A DNA stretch of 64,000 nucleotides from Epithemia pelagica (Eukaryota > Bacillariophyta > Bacillariophyceae > Surirellales > Surirellaceae), in assembly GCA_946965045.2 (NCBI GenBank), contig OX337242.1, positions 2,666,001 through 2,730,000 on the forward strand, read 5' to 3'. Every line of letters starts with the position of its first letter. Position 1 is the stretch's first letter. Below, piece by piece: positions 1 through 11,200 of this stretch. The position numbers and the translations under genes are program-made. Below the pieces are notes generated by a model that was not told the DNA's origin, made no database searches, and worked only from the letters and a program-made list of their open reading frames with translations.

Positions 1-973
1 AGCCGAGAGTCACTATTCGGACCCAATATACTGTCCCAATAGACTAGTATAGGGTCCTTTGAGATGAGGATCAAGCCAGGTCAAGCAACCAATCACCAGA
101 AATCAACAATCAACCTCAGTCAATGGTGCCCACTGGTCCAGATGGCAGCTGTAACCCAAAAGAGGGCGAGAAAATTTTTCAGCCGAGAGTCACTGTTCGG
201 ACCCAATATACTGTCCCAATAGACTAGTATAGGGTCCTTTGAGATGAGGATCAAGCCAGGTCAAGCAACCAATCACCAGAAATCAACAATCAACCTCAGT
301 CAATGGTGCCCACTGGTCCAGATGGCAGCTGCAACCCAAAAGAGGACGAGAAAATTTTTCAGCCGAGAGTCACTGTTCGGACCCAATATACTGTCCCAAT
401 AGACTAGTATAGGGTCCTTTGAGATGAGGATCAAGCCAGATCAAGCAACTAATCACCAGAAATCAACAATCAACCTCAGTCAATGGTGCCCACTGGTCCA
501 GATGGCAGCTGCAACCCAAAAGAGGACGAGAAAATTTTTCAGCCGAGAGTCACTATTCGGACCCAATATACTGTCCCAATAGACTAGTATGGGGTCCTTT
601 GAGATGAGGATCGAGCCAGGCCAAACAACCAATCACCAGAAATCAACAATCAACCTCAGTCAATGGTGCCCACTGGTCCAGATAGCAGCTGCAACCCAGA
701 AGAGGACGAGAAAATTTTTCAGCCAAGAATCACTGTTCGGACCCAATATACTGTCCCAATAGACTAGTATAGGGTCCTTTGAGACAAGGATCAAGCCAGG
801 TCAAGCAACCAATCACCAGAAATCAACAATCAACCTCAGTCAATGGTGCCCACTGGTCCAGATGGCAGCTGTAACCCAAAAGAGGACGAGAAAATTTTTC
901 AGCCGAGAGTCACTATTCGGACCCAATATACTGTCCCAATAGACTAGTATAGAGTCCTTTGAGACAAGGATCT
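1..973. repeat. 180-bp satellite array (right edge)
   Basis: Five complete 180-bp units begin at 1, 181, 361, 541 and 721, and a sixth starts at 901 and breaks off near 973. Each unit starts with an AGCCGAGAGTCACT-like block and ends AAAATTTTTC. Units differ at only a few positions, mostly transitions, so the array is well homogenised. Unit 5 and the broken unit 6 share GAGACAAGG where units 1-4 have GAGATGAGG. No open frame runs through the unit although its length is a multiple of three. The array touches the left edge, so its true length is unknown. Confidence 0.97.
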
Positions 974-1761
974 GACAGAATCAAGCAAAAAGCAACAACC
1001 AAATGATCCTTCGAATGAGTTGCTTGTTGAAGCCAACACAAATTCAAAGTCAATGAAAAAAGAGTTGCTGGAAAGAGATTGCCCTTGCAAGTAGAGCAAT
1101 GAGTGCCTTTGAGCGTTATGCAAAGCTATTCAAATATTCGATCATTCCAAAAGACTTATCTTACAAGACTGTTTTAGCAACAAGATCGACAAAACTGTCC
1201 ATTGTCCATTGTTATGCTGCACTGCACCCATTCAATTTTTGGTGGGTGGGAAGTTTCGAGTGGCAGTTGGTGGTGAGGAAAAATGGGGACGCCAGCCAAG
1301 CCAACACTCGATGAAATTTTTCCTCTTGTGGGAAAGGAAATTTGGTGCGAAAGACAGACTTGGGGAAGGACGACTGTCAGACGATTTAGAGGTGGTCACC
1401 GATACAGAGCCAATAAGGCCATAACCCAGCCAGATTCTTTCCCTGTTCCCTCCTGTTGCCTCAAGAGAGCATTTATGTAAAACTGACAGTTCGCATAGAT
1501 TTTCTTCGGATCATTATTATTTGGCCATAAGAAGAAAATGGCCTGATATTCGCATTTAAGCCTGATTAATCATGATAATTGGTAGCGAATTGTCCGTTCG
1601 TATACTACGTCGCGCATGGTTGGGGAAGCGAGAGTCCAACCAAAACAACGATCAGCCACACACCAAGAAAAAAAGAGAGGCAATCATTTTGGATATCATA
1701 AAACCCAAATCCAACAAACTCACTCACTCGCTCACTTTCATTACCAAAAGCCCAAGTCAAA
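974..1761. other. Intergenic stretch, no gene seen
   Basis: Only short overlapping frames of about 65-100 codons occur here, without family resemblance. The last part should contain the promoter and 5' UTR of the gene starting at 1762. Nothing else is supported. Confidence 0.5.
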
Positions 1762-2583
1762 ATGTTGATGCACCAACGTTCTGCCTGCGCCATGGCCGAA
1801 GCCATTGCCGCCAAGGAGGCCCGTCGCAAGGCCTTGCGCGAAAAGAAGCAACGCATGCTGGAAGAAGGCAGCGTCGGTGACATTACCACCTCCTCCGGAT
1901 ACTCGGACAGTGCCGCCAATAGCTTGTCGGTTCCCTCGCATGTCGGTGTCTCTTGCAAACCGTCCTTGACACCCTCCACTTCTTCGTCGTCTTCGTCGTC
2001 GCAACAACAACAACAATCCCAATCGCAACAAACTGCTTCGGGCAGTGGCTATATCAAGACTTTGGAAAGTCAAGTACAAACCTTGTTGACTGGGTTGGGC
2101 AAGGAACTCAAGGCCTTGGAGCAACACGAGGTGGATTTAAAGGCCATTGTCGTGGTCCATACCGATCGAGCCAAGGCTCGTCACACCAGTCAAAATGAAA
2201 CGGGCACGCTCATTTCCTTGCGGCGCATTCATCGCACCAATCAAGAATTGCAGCAGTTGCACCAGGGAATGCACTACTTGCAAGAGGAACGAACCAAGAT
2301 TCAGGCCCTTTTACAAGAATGCGAGAGCGTGAGGACCAATAATGACAAGAAGAAAAAGCTGTTGCAATCGGTATTGCAAGTCAAACTGTCGGATCATGTC
2401 GCCAAGGTCAAGCAATTGTTGGCCGTCTACAGTACCTCGTCCTTTTCTTCGATTGATGAAAACACTCCACCATCATCCTCGCCAGAAGCAGAACAAGACG
2501 AAGTCACGGACGAGGAACTCTTGAAGCAGTTTGCCAGTTCCTTGCAAGGCGAAGCCGAAGGAACTGCCACCGCAAGTCAGTAA
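1762..2583 (+). CDS. Coiled-coil protein, paralogue of the 19912-20808 gene
   Basis: Single-exon protein of 273 residues with no name I recognise. Residues 11-35 are Ala/Lys/Arg-rich and helical. Residues 70-95 are a Ser and Gln low-complexity linker. Residues about 97-225 look like a helical, probably coiled-coil, core. The core contains HTDRAKARH (133-141), then TG-x-L-x-SLR (147-154) and QLHQG (165-169). A C-terminal acidic motif TDEELLKQF lies near 250-258. All of these recur in the same order in the gene at 19912-20808, so the two are paralogues of one family. The ATG at 1762 follows an A-rich leader; an ATG at 1792 (MAEAIAAKEA) is a possible alternative start. No signal peptide or membrane segment is visible. 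Role unknown; compartment probably cytosol or nucleus (inference). Confidence 0.8.
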   Translation: MLMHQRSACAMAEAIAAKEARRKALREKKQRMLEEGSVGDITTSSGYSDSAANSLSVPSHVGVSCKPSLTPSTSSSSSSSQQQQQSQSQQTASGSGYIKTLESQVQTLLTGLGKELKALEQHEVDLKAIVVVHTDRAKARHTSQNETGTLISLRRIHRTNQELQQLHQGMHYLQEERTKIQALLQECESVRTNNDKKKKLLQSVLQVKLSDHVAKVKQLLAVYSTSSFSSIDENTPPSSSPEAEQDEVTDEELLKQFASSLQGEAEGTATASQ

Positions 2584-3615
2584 GGACACCTACCACCCTG
2601 GGTAGGTAGGTAGTTACGGGGTACTTGCGTTGTGGCAAGAATCCAGTCTGGGAGAAACATGGGACACAACATCCACGCTGCACACATTCACACACAAGAT
2701 TCTTCATGAACGACTTCACCTAGTTTCATCAGCCATCCTATCGTTCTTGGAACCAGAGCGCATCCGGGAACATGAAGAGAAAGACATCGCTCCAACACTC
2801 TCTCTTTCTCTTTAATTCTCTCTCGTGGTCGTTGCTTTGGTCTATTCTGGGAGACACAAGATCCATGATTATTTTTATTTTAGCATATAGTATTTTTCTT
2901 AGTTTTTGTGATTCCTGTCATTCTCATTCTTGTCTCTTTTTTCTCTTGACACATTTGCAAATCTAGTATCATCTTGTTTGGGGAAGCCACTCCAGATTCC
3001 TCCGCAGTTCGGTTCGTGTTTCTCCTCTTTTCTCTTGACACACCCGCAACCTAGTATCCTTCTCATTTTGGGAAGTTTGTTCCATTCAAGATTCCTCTCT
3101 TGAATTAGTTCGTGGTTTCGTGTCTGACATGTCTGTTTCGCATCCGAAATTGGAAGAAGAGCCGAAAAAGCAGTACGTGAAGTGTGCAAAGTGAATGTTC
3201 AAGATGCAGTGTAATCGTAACCGTGAACGGGACTGCATAGCGTCCCCCCAAGTTACGACTACGTACTACGTAGTACTCCTAAGTACCTAATAGTTGCACC
3301 TCATTGGGTCACGTGTCACAGGAATGGACTATCTCTTTCCAGTCACGAAAAATACCGGGAATGGACTATCTCTTTCCAATCACGATCCTGGAGGAATGGA
3401 CAATGGACTGTCTCTTTCCAGTCACGAGCTGGCGAAGAAATGGAGGAGGGTATCGTCTTATGACTGTCTATACCTAAGCGAGAACGATCCAAGCCTCCAA
3501 GAGCTCCCACAACCAATGCACACAACTGTCGTCCAGCTTTATCCATCCACCATGTTCCTACTGGTAGAGAGTCACATACAAAAGGGTTCTACCAATGGTC
3601 CTATTAGGAAATAGT
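2584..3615. other. Intergenic region, convergent gene ends
   Basis: Lies between the end of the 1762 gene and the 3' end of the minus-strand eS12 gene, so it should hold both 3' UTRs. It contains a palindromic stretch near 2590-2615 built on ACCTACC/GGTAGGTAGG and the short repeat described at 3321-3427. No convincing coding sequence. Confidence 0.5.
3321..3427. repeat. Short triplicated motif of about 27 bp
   Basis: Three copies of a segment with core ATGGACTATCTCTTTCCA followed by a CACGA tail lie at about 3321-3348, 3358-3385 and 3401-3427. Copies differ at one or two bases. The spacing is irregular, so this is a local duplication and not a regular array. Confidence 0.8.
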
Positions 3616-4229
3616 TTACGAAACTTCGGCGCCACCGGCGGCGGCTTGGGATTGCAAAAAGTCGAGGAGGACGGACAAGGCGCGAGTTTCTTGTCCAAAT
3701 TCCGTCACGACACAGCACGAGGTGCGGACGGCTTTCTTGACATTGCCATCGCTGTCGAGTTTGGTCAAGCCACACCAGGAACCCAATTCCTTGCCATCTT
3801 CCACCATAATGACATGGACTTCTCCTTCGGCACAGAGGGCCTTGATGAGCTTTTTGTATTCCTCATTTTCGCAATTTTTGGACAAGCAACACAAGCGGGC
3901 CGATCGACGATCCAAGGCCTTGGCACATTCGTGCAACCCCTTTTTCAAACCACCGTGAATCATGGCCTTTTGAAGAACCTGGACGACGACAACAAGAACA
4001 ACAAACATGAGATGATTCGTTCCTGCATTTCCAAACTTGCACGTTCTTCGTTCCCCAACATCCAATCAACACACAACAGTATACGTACTTCTTTGAGGGC
4101 TTCCAAAACACTCATTTCCACTTCTTCGACTTGGGCGGCACCTTCGCCTTCTCCTCCTTCTTCGGGAGCGGCCGCAGCTGGTTCGGCCGCAGCTGGTTCT
4201 TCGTCCGCCATCTTGTCCAGAAATGACAT
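3616..4229 (-). CDS. RPS12: 40S ribosomal protein S12 (eS12)
   Basis: Small-subunit ribosomal protein. Two exons: 4089-4229 and 3616-3978, phase 0, with donor GTACGT and acceptor CAG. The joined protein is 167 residues, longer than the roughly 130 of animal eS12 because of an Ala/Glu-rich leader. After that leader come the family hallmarks: EALKE joined to VLQKAMIHGGLKKGLHE, then AKALDRRSARLCCLSKNC, KALCAEGEVHVIMVEDGKEL, GxWCGLxKLD and CCVVTEFGQE. The intron falls exactly between ALKE and VLQKA, which confirms the join. Translation can start at 4229 (MSFLDK) or 4211 (MADEE), which are in frame; MADEE resembles the usual start. Transcribed divergently from the IQ-repeat gene. Confidence 0.96.
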
Positions 4230-5275
4230 CAGAGATTCTTGGTGTTGTGGTGGTTGTTTTGAGTTGGTAGTGGTCGGGGTGGTGACTCTCACTCTGCTGG
4301 CACACAATCGATGCAACAGGGTCCTCGAATGTGACGAGAACGAGCGGCGAGCAATCTTAGTAGAGAGGTAAACGGTAATCACGGACGTCGCACAGACGTT
4401 TTGATCCACGTGTATGTATGTCAGGAGACTCCCAAACGCCAGTTTGTTCTGGGGATGGCCGACGCCCATCACGGCTGATCCGGCGTGCAAGTTGCATCCA
4501 CCCACCGCAATGGCGGCGCGCACCTCTCTTCTGTCATGGCGTGCGTGTTTCCCACAACCCACAATCAAAAAAAAGGAGGAAGCAACCATTGAATCCGCAG
4601 CGTCTTGTTTGGTTGTTGTTGTTGGTTGGTTTCTGGGAAGATTTCTCAACAATCAAGAGACAAGGACAAACAAGACAACAGAACCAACATCCAAACTATT
4701 GATCAATAAGAATTGCTGAGCTCTCTCTCTTGTTGTTCCAAAGTCTGTTCTTCCAATTCCCATTGTTCTTGTCACAGATTGCCAAACGGAACGGTTCTCT
4801 TGAACAAAACAAGGAAGAAGGCGTCCACAAAAAGGAGAATCTGAAAGCCTTGGTTGTCACGGAACGTTTGGAACTTTTATATCCTGTTTCGGTCCTTTCC
4901 CATTCTTCTCGGTTGGTGCAATCGAAGCGGAGAGCGGAGGTGTTGGTTCCTTCTCCCCCAAACCAAGAAAAGACAGCCAAAATAGGAAGGAATCTACCGA
5001 CCTGTCGCGAAACAGTCTGGTTTGTGTGTGTTTGGAGGAAGGAAGGAAGGAATGGAATGGTCCAGGCTGCATAATACTCCAGCGGCATTACCTTCCTCCG
5101 AAACATAGAATAATCAAAACAAGAGGGAACGGCACCGAGAAACGGTGTAAAACGGGTGCGTCCATCCCATGAAACACGATTGACCGCGTGTTACTTCCTC
5201 CCAGTTTACCAACACGACACAACAGGCTGCGGCACGTGTGAATAGTTGTTGGCAACCAATTATCCTGTATCCAGC
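4230..5275. other. Divergent intergenic region of about 1 kb
   Basis: Separates the 5' ends of the minus-strand RPS12 gene and the plus-strand IQ gene, so both promoters should lie here. I see no TATA-like element that I can assign with confidence. Short frames on both strands overlap each other and look non-coding. Confidence 0.5.
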
Positions 5276-8200
5276 ATGGGCTTTGCCGGTCGCAAAAAGC
5301 GACAAGGCAAGTCGTTACCCATTCCAAACACCACCACGACGGATCAGGCCACGTCGCGATCGTCCTCGCCGTCATCCGCCTTTTGGAAAGCGGCCTTGTC
5401 CAACACCAATACCAAGAAAAGCAATCCAGAAGGAGCAGCGGCTGCATCGAGAACGACAGGAACGGGTGCCACGACCAACCACCATCACCAGAAACGAAAC
5501 CTAAAACAGGTGGCACCCTTGCCGTCGCCACCATCACCACCACAACCAGCCAATGGGCAGCAACGCCCGAGCCGCCACTCGCCTCGAGCCGCAAGCACAG
5601 CAGCCGCATCCCCCCATATGGCAACCAACAACGACGACGACAAGGACCACAAACAAAAGAAGAAACCATCCAATCATGCTGCTGTTCCTCCTCCCGATGG
5701 ATTGGTTTTGCTCGTATCGTCTTCCTCTTCAGCATCGTCGTCGTCCCTCTTGTCACCATCTCCTCAACGAAGAAATCACATGGCTACGGCGGCGGCTGCT
5801 CCCGAATCCGCATCTTCACCACAGCAGCCTCGCAGCAGCAACCACTTGATTTTTTCGGCCACGGAGTTGGCCGCCTTTGACGATGATCACGATGCACCAA
5901 ATGACGAACAACAGGCAGTGGATTGGTGGGAAGTGGACGATACCAGTACCTTGGCGTCGTCCGTCATGGAGCATCAAACCACGGCCAAGACGCCCTTGGT
6001 ATTGAAAGCCAGCGCCACTCTCACCACGCCCCAACCACCACCGCCACCACCATCATCGTCTGTAGTAGACCAACCAGATGCCACACCCGTGTTGCGCAAT
6101 CCTCCTCGTTCTCGTTCTCGGTCGAATACTGTGGCCAAACAACAACAAACGACTCCACAGCCACCGCCTCGCGTGTCGGTGATTGGATCGCCCCAAGACT
6201 TTTTGCCCAATCGAAATCGACAGGGACGACGGCCTGCCACCGAAGGACGACCCCAACGACCAATGACATCGTCGGCTTCGTTGTGGGAGACTGGACACCG
6301 ACGACCACAATCGCAATCGATCCAAAGAGGAGGAGGTAGACCCTCCTCGACCCGATCGGCTCGAACCACCCTCTCGCGAACCACTGGACGACGACACGAC
6401 TTGCCCGGCAATTACTATGTTTCGTCGCCCGCTGCCAAATCATCCTCGTCCTCCGTCTTTGATCGCTTGTATCAAGATGCTCAGATTCGACGACAACGAC
6501 ACGCCACTCGACAACAACAGCAGCAACAAGACGAGAGACAACAACTTCGATCCAGTCGTCGGTGGAGGCACGAACCACAGGGGGACCATTCCGTCGTTTC
6601 GTCCTTGCCGTCGGCCTCGATGCGCATGTCACCCTCGGTTTCCTCGAGCCGTGGGGTGCGTCCATCTTCCCGAAATCAACATGCACAACCACAACCACCA
6701 TTGCCGACACCCAGTTCCCCCGAGGATCGTCGTCGTTGTCGCGAAGCGGCGCACTTGTTTTTCTTTGGTGGTGGTCCTACAGCAAGTTGGGATGCCACCG
6801 AAGGTTCGGTGCAGGATTCCGCCTATTCCTCACGGTTTGACAAGTTATATGCCAATGAGTACGAGACCAGTGCCAGCAAGTATCAACCGCAACACGAGGC
6901 AGCCAGTCAGTCCGTGGCCAGTGGCCAAGAATCGGCCTTGTCGCGACGCGTCAATTATCGACCCTCGCCCATTCAACAACACCATCCCATTCCCTTGCGG
7001 CCGCATCGAACGACAATGACGACACCAAACGAAGGGACGACGAGCAGCAACACCATTCCCCAAAAGAGCAGCAATAGTACTCTGCCGCAAGCGGCGGCGG
7101 CACCGCCCTGGTGCTCGCCATCGGCAGCTTCCACCTCGCGGGCGGCGGCGGTTGGACCAACTGTCCCCGGTCCAGGAGGAGAGTTCATCTCCCAACAACA
7201 TCCTGGAACAACCACGGACAATGGCCGTACAAAGATGAAGCGGGAGGAGAAACCGACTGTCGTCGCAGCCCATGCCATTCAACGATGGTGGCGACGACAA
7301 GAGCAGTGTCATCGTCGTGTGACGGAACAACCAGTTTCATCACCACCCATGGATGAATTTGCCAAATGGAAACAATTGCAAACCGATTGGTTTCGTCATG
7401 TCGTCGTGTCCGAAGACTCGGAAGAAACAGCAGACGAACTGCTCCCACAGCCTCCTACATCGCCGAATGCAGCATTGTCGACAGATCGACAACCACAACC
7501 ACAACAAGCGCTGCTAGAATCTCCGCCGACCCCTCCACACCAACAACTGCCGCTACACGTGGACACGGCTCGTTCCACAATGGCAACGACGACAACAACA
7601 ACAACACCGACACAGTCCCCCGCCGTGGCCAAATTGGCCGCGCGGCTGTCTTCCAGTGGTGGCAGTGGTGGTAGTGGCAAGAGAAAGGTTCATACCGTCG
7701 ACTCGTCGCGAGAATTGCAATGGCAAGAATTGCAACGAGGATGGAGTTCTCTGTCGGCCACGGCTTCCTCCACCCGCTCCGAACCCTGTGACGGACCGCA
7801 AGACCAAAGAACTGCCAACAAGGGATTGCCGATACAGCAACACGAAGAAAATCACCGACAGGAAGAGAACCAAACGGAAGGAGTTCCGTCACACCAGATG
7901 GATAAGAAGGAATGTCCATTGGAAATTTCAGCCATCATTCGGCTCCAGTCCTGGTGGCGGACGAAACATGAGGTGGAACGATATCAGGGTAGATTGGTTG
8001 CTCTACAGAGGTTGCAAATGTGGTGGAGACACTGCCTTCCTGGGCGACTTTCGGCCATTCGAGTCCAGTCCTGGTGGCGATGTGTGCGGAACGAGCGACA
8101 ATTTCAAGGACACTGTGCCGCAATCATGTGTCTGCAAGCGTGGTGGCGCACCGTTCGACAACGCTCTCTATACCAGGGTCTACGTGTCGCTGTCGTTTGT

Positions 8201-11200
8201 TTGCAAGCGTTTGTGCGATGTCGGTTGCTGGTACAACGATACAAGCGACATGGTCATGCCACGCAAAATGTTCAGCAATGGTATCGACACGTCCAGCAAG
8301 AGACTCGTCGAAAAAATGAGGCAGGAAAATTGCTGCAAGCCTGGTGGCGTCGTACCAAGGAACTGGAACGCTCGCGTGGACGTGACATTGCCTCAACCCG
8401 TGTACAAACCTGGTTTCGAGGGCAGTGGTGGAAACGACAGTACCAAGGCAAGCGTCGAGCTGTCGTCCAAATACAAGCATGGTGGCGGCGGCGTGTTCAA
8501 GAAGTTCGAGACTACCAAAGGATGGACAGTGCCGTCACACGGATCCAAAGATGGTACCAGTGTGTTTGTTCTCAACAACGGTATCGCGGCTACCGTCAAG
8601 CTGTGATTCTTGTACAGACCTTTTGGCGCCATGTGTCACTGGATCGACGACAGCGAAGAATGAATGTGGCTGCGACCACTGTCCAATCTTGGTTTCGTCG
8701 AGCTCGTTCTCAGCAAAGATATCAAGGACAGCGTCTCGCGGTGATTCGATTGCAAACGTGGTACCGGCAAAGGCACGCTGTTCGACATGGACAAAGAATG
8801 GACGTTGCCGCAGTTGTTTTGCAATCGTCCTATCGTGGTATCCATTTCTATCGAAGGTATCAACGAAAACGTCTTGCGGTTCTTCAATTACAGGGGTGGT
8901 GGCGTCGTCTCCGAACAATGGCCCGAGAACGAGTTCAAAAATGTGATGAAGCTGCAACCGTTGTACAATCCCGATACCGTGGAGGCCGTGCCTATCAAAG
9001 CTATCACAAACATCGTCTTGCTGTCCTCTTTCTACAGAGTTGGTGGCGTGGAGCATGTGTTCTTCGACAGCAACGGAGAATGGACACTGCTGTCGTGGTT
9101 GTCCAAACGTGGTATCGTCAAGTATATGCCCATCGAAAATATCAACAGCAACGTCTTGCCGTACGGCGGATACAATTTTGGTGTCGTCATTTGATATCGG
9201 CGAGACAGAAGCGAAGAATGGCAAGTACCGCCTTGGTTGTCCAGACGTGGTATCGCCAAGCCAGTGTCTATCGAAAGTATCAAGCTCATCATCACGCCGT
9301 TCTTGTGGCACAAAACTGGTGGCGTCACATACATCAACAAAGACTGAAGTGTTCGGCCACAGTGTTGCAATCCTGGTACCGTCGGATACGCTCTGAACGA
9401 AGATATCGAGGACTACTCCTTGCTGTACTCCGGTTACAATCGTGGTGTCGTGCTATGATCATGGCTCAGCAAAAGAAAAGACGTGACGTTGCAGCAACCA
9501 CTCTGCAACTGTGGTATCGTGGAGTTCACGTCCGTCAGGTATACCAAGGGAAGCGTCTTGCCATTCTTAAGTTACAATCCTGGGGGCGTCGTATGTGTGA
9601 CGCTCACCGCAAAGAGGAGGAGCAACAGAGACGCTCTTCTTCAATCTGTATGATTCAATCGTGGTACCGGCAAATTCAGTGCTGTCAGTCGTATAATGAA
9701 AAACGCCAGGCCGTTGTTCGGATACAAGCTTTGTACCGTCAACTAAACGAGGTGCGATTATATCGAAAGATGATCTTAGCATCGGTTATTATTCAAAATT
9801 GGTGGCGGGCCTTCCATATCGCAGTGGCAAGGCGAACTCATGCTACACATAGAATACAAAGGTGGTGGCGTCACTCCGTGGATATCATGAAGAATGAGCG
9901 AAAGCGGCTTGCCTGTGCGCTTGTGATATCGACACAGTGGCGGCAATATAGAGCACAACGACAGTTCCAGCGTATACAAGTAGCCACAGACATGTTGCAA
10001 CGGTGGTGGCGTTGTGTCCATTTATCAGCAAGATTCAAGTCTTTTGTACGAGCAATCAAACTGATGCAGTTTTGGTGGCGCGCACAGATTCTCAGGAAGA
10101 AACAACTTCAGGCACGTGATGCAGCCAACTGTATCCAGCGACAATGGCTACGGACCATTCGACGGCGTCATAGGGTTCAACTTGCCGCGATCCGTCTGGT
10201 CCAGCGCACATGGAGGAGAAAGCGAAAAGATCAAGTTCTCTCTGCAGCTGCAACGAGAGTTCAAACGTGGTGGCGTAGAGCTCAGAATGTGTTCAGATTC
10301 ATCCGAACTCGTGCATTGGTCAGTGCTTTGCAATCTTTCTGGCGTATGTACACTCAAAGACGATCATATCGAGATATGTTGCTGTCAGCCTTGGTAGTAC
10401 AGTCCTGGTGGCGACTGGAGCTCCGAAAGTCCTTGTCTCGTCAAATTGCGGCCAGCCGTATTCAAGTCTGCTGGCGCTTCTATGATGCTGAAATCAAACA
10501 CAAACGACTACAGTATACCTCAATGGTTAGGATCCAGTCATTGGTGCGAAAGAAAATTGCGATGCGGCACTTGCAGCGATCAAGAGCCGCTGCCACATTT
10601 ATCCAACACAGATGGAGGAAACTGCTCCGACTTCTTCAGATCATGCGATTGCACTCTATCATTCGCATCCAATCTTTATGGAGGAAAGAGACCTGTCACC
10701 ATTTCTATCAGAAACAACGCTGTGCTGCGATCTGTTTGAAGGATTGGTTACGCTTTCGTTATCAGCACCGGCTACGCCGACAATGTTCCACTCTCCTGTT
10801 ACAGAGTTGGTGGCGGAGACTCTCTGCAAAACACGCCTATGAGAAGGCCCAGTCGGCGGTCATCTCTATACAATCATGGTGGCGCCAAGTACTTGCTATG
10901 CTTGAAGCTCACTCACGACGCAAAACACTCCAGTCAGTGACTTTGATTCAAAACTGTTGGAGATCGTTCCATTCGATCATGGTACAACGTCAAGCGGCCG
11001 CGGTACTCATTTCAGCATCATGGAGAAGAGTTCAAGCCCGCCGTCTTGCTCGACAAGCCATTCATGCTTGTGTCAAGTTACAAAGTTGGCGGAGGTCCAT
11101 GACAGCTGCGGCATCCTTTAGGAGAATTCAAGTTGCTACCATTGTTTCACAATCTCGGGTTCGAATGCGCTATGCCGCTAGAAAATTCCAGCATTACAGG

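Noticed and set aside
3294-3614. Plus-strand frame of 106 codons
   Set aside because: It consists largely of the triplicated 27-bp repeat and has no homologue in the window.
5246-5275. Upstream extension of the IQ protein
   Set aside because: It would need a TTG start; the first ATG is at 5276 in a good context.
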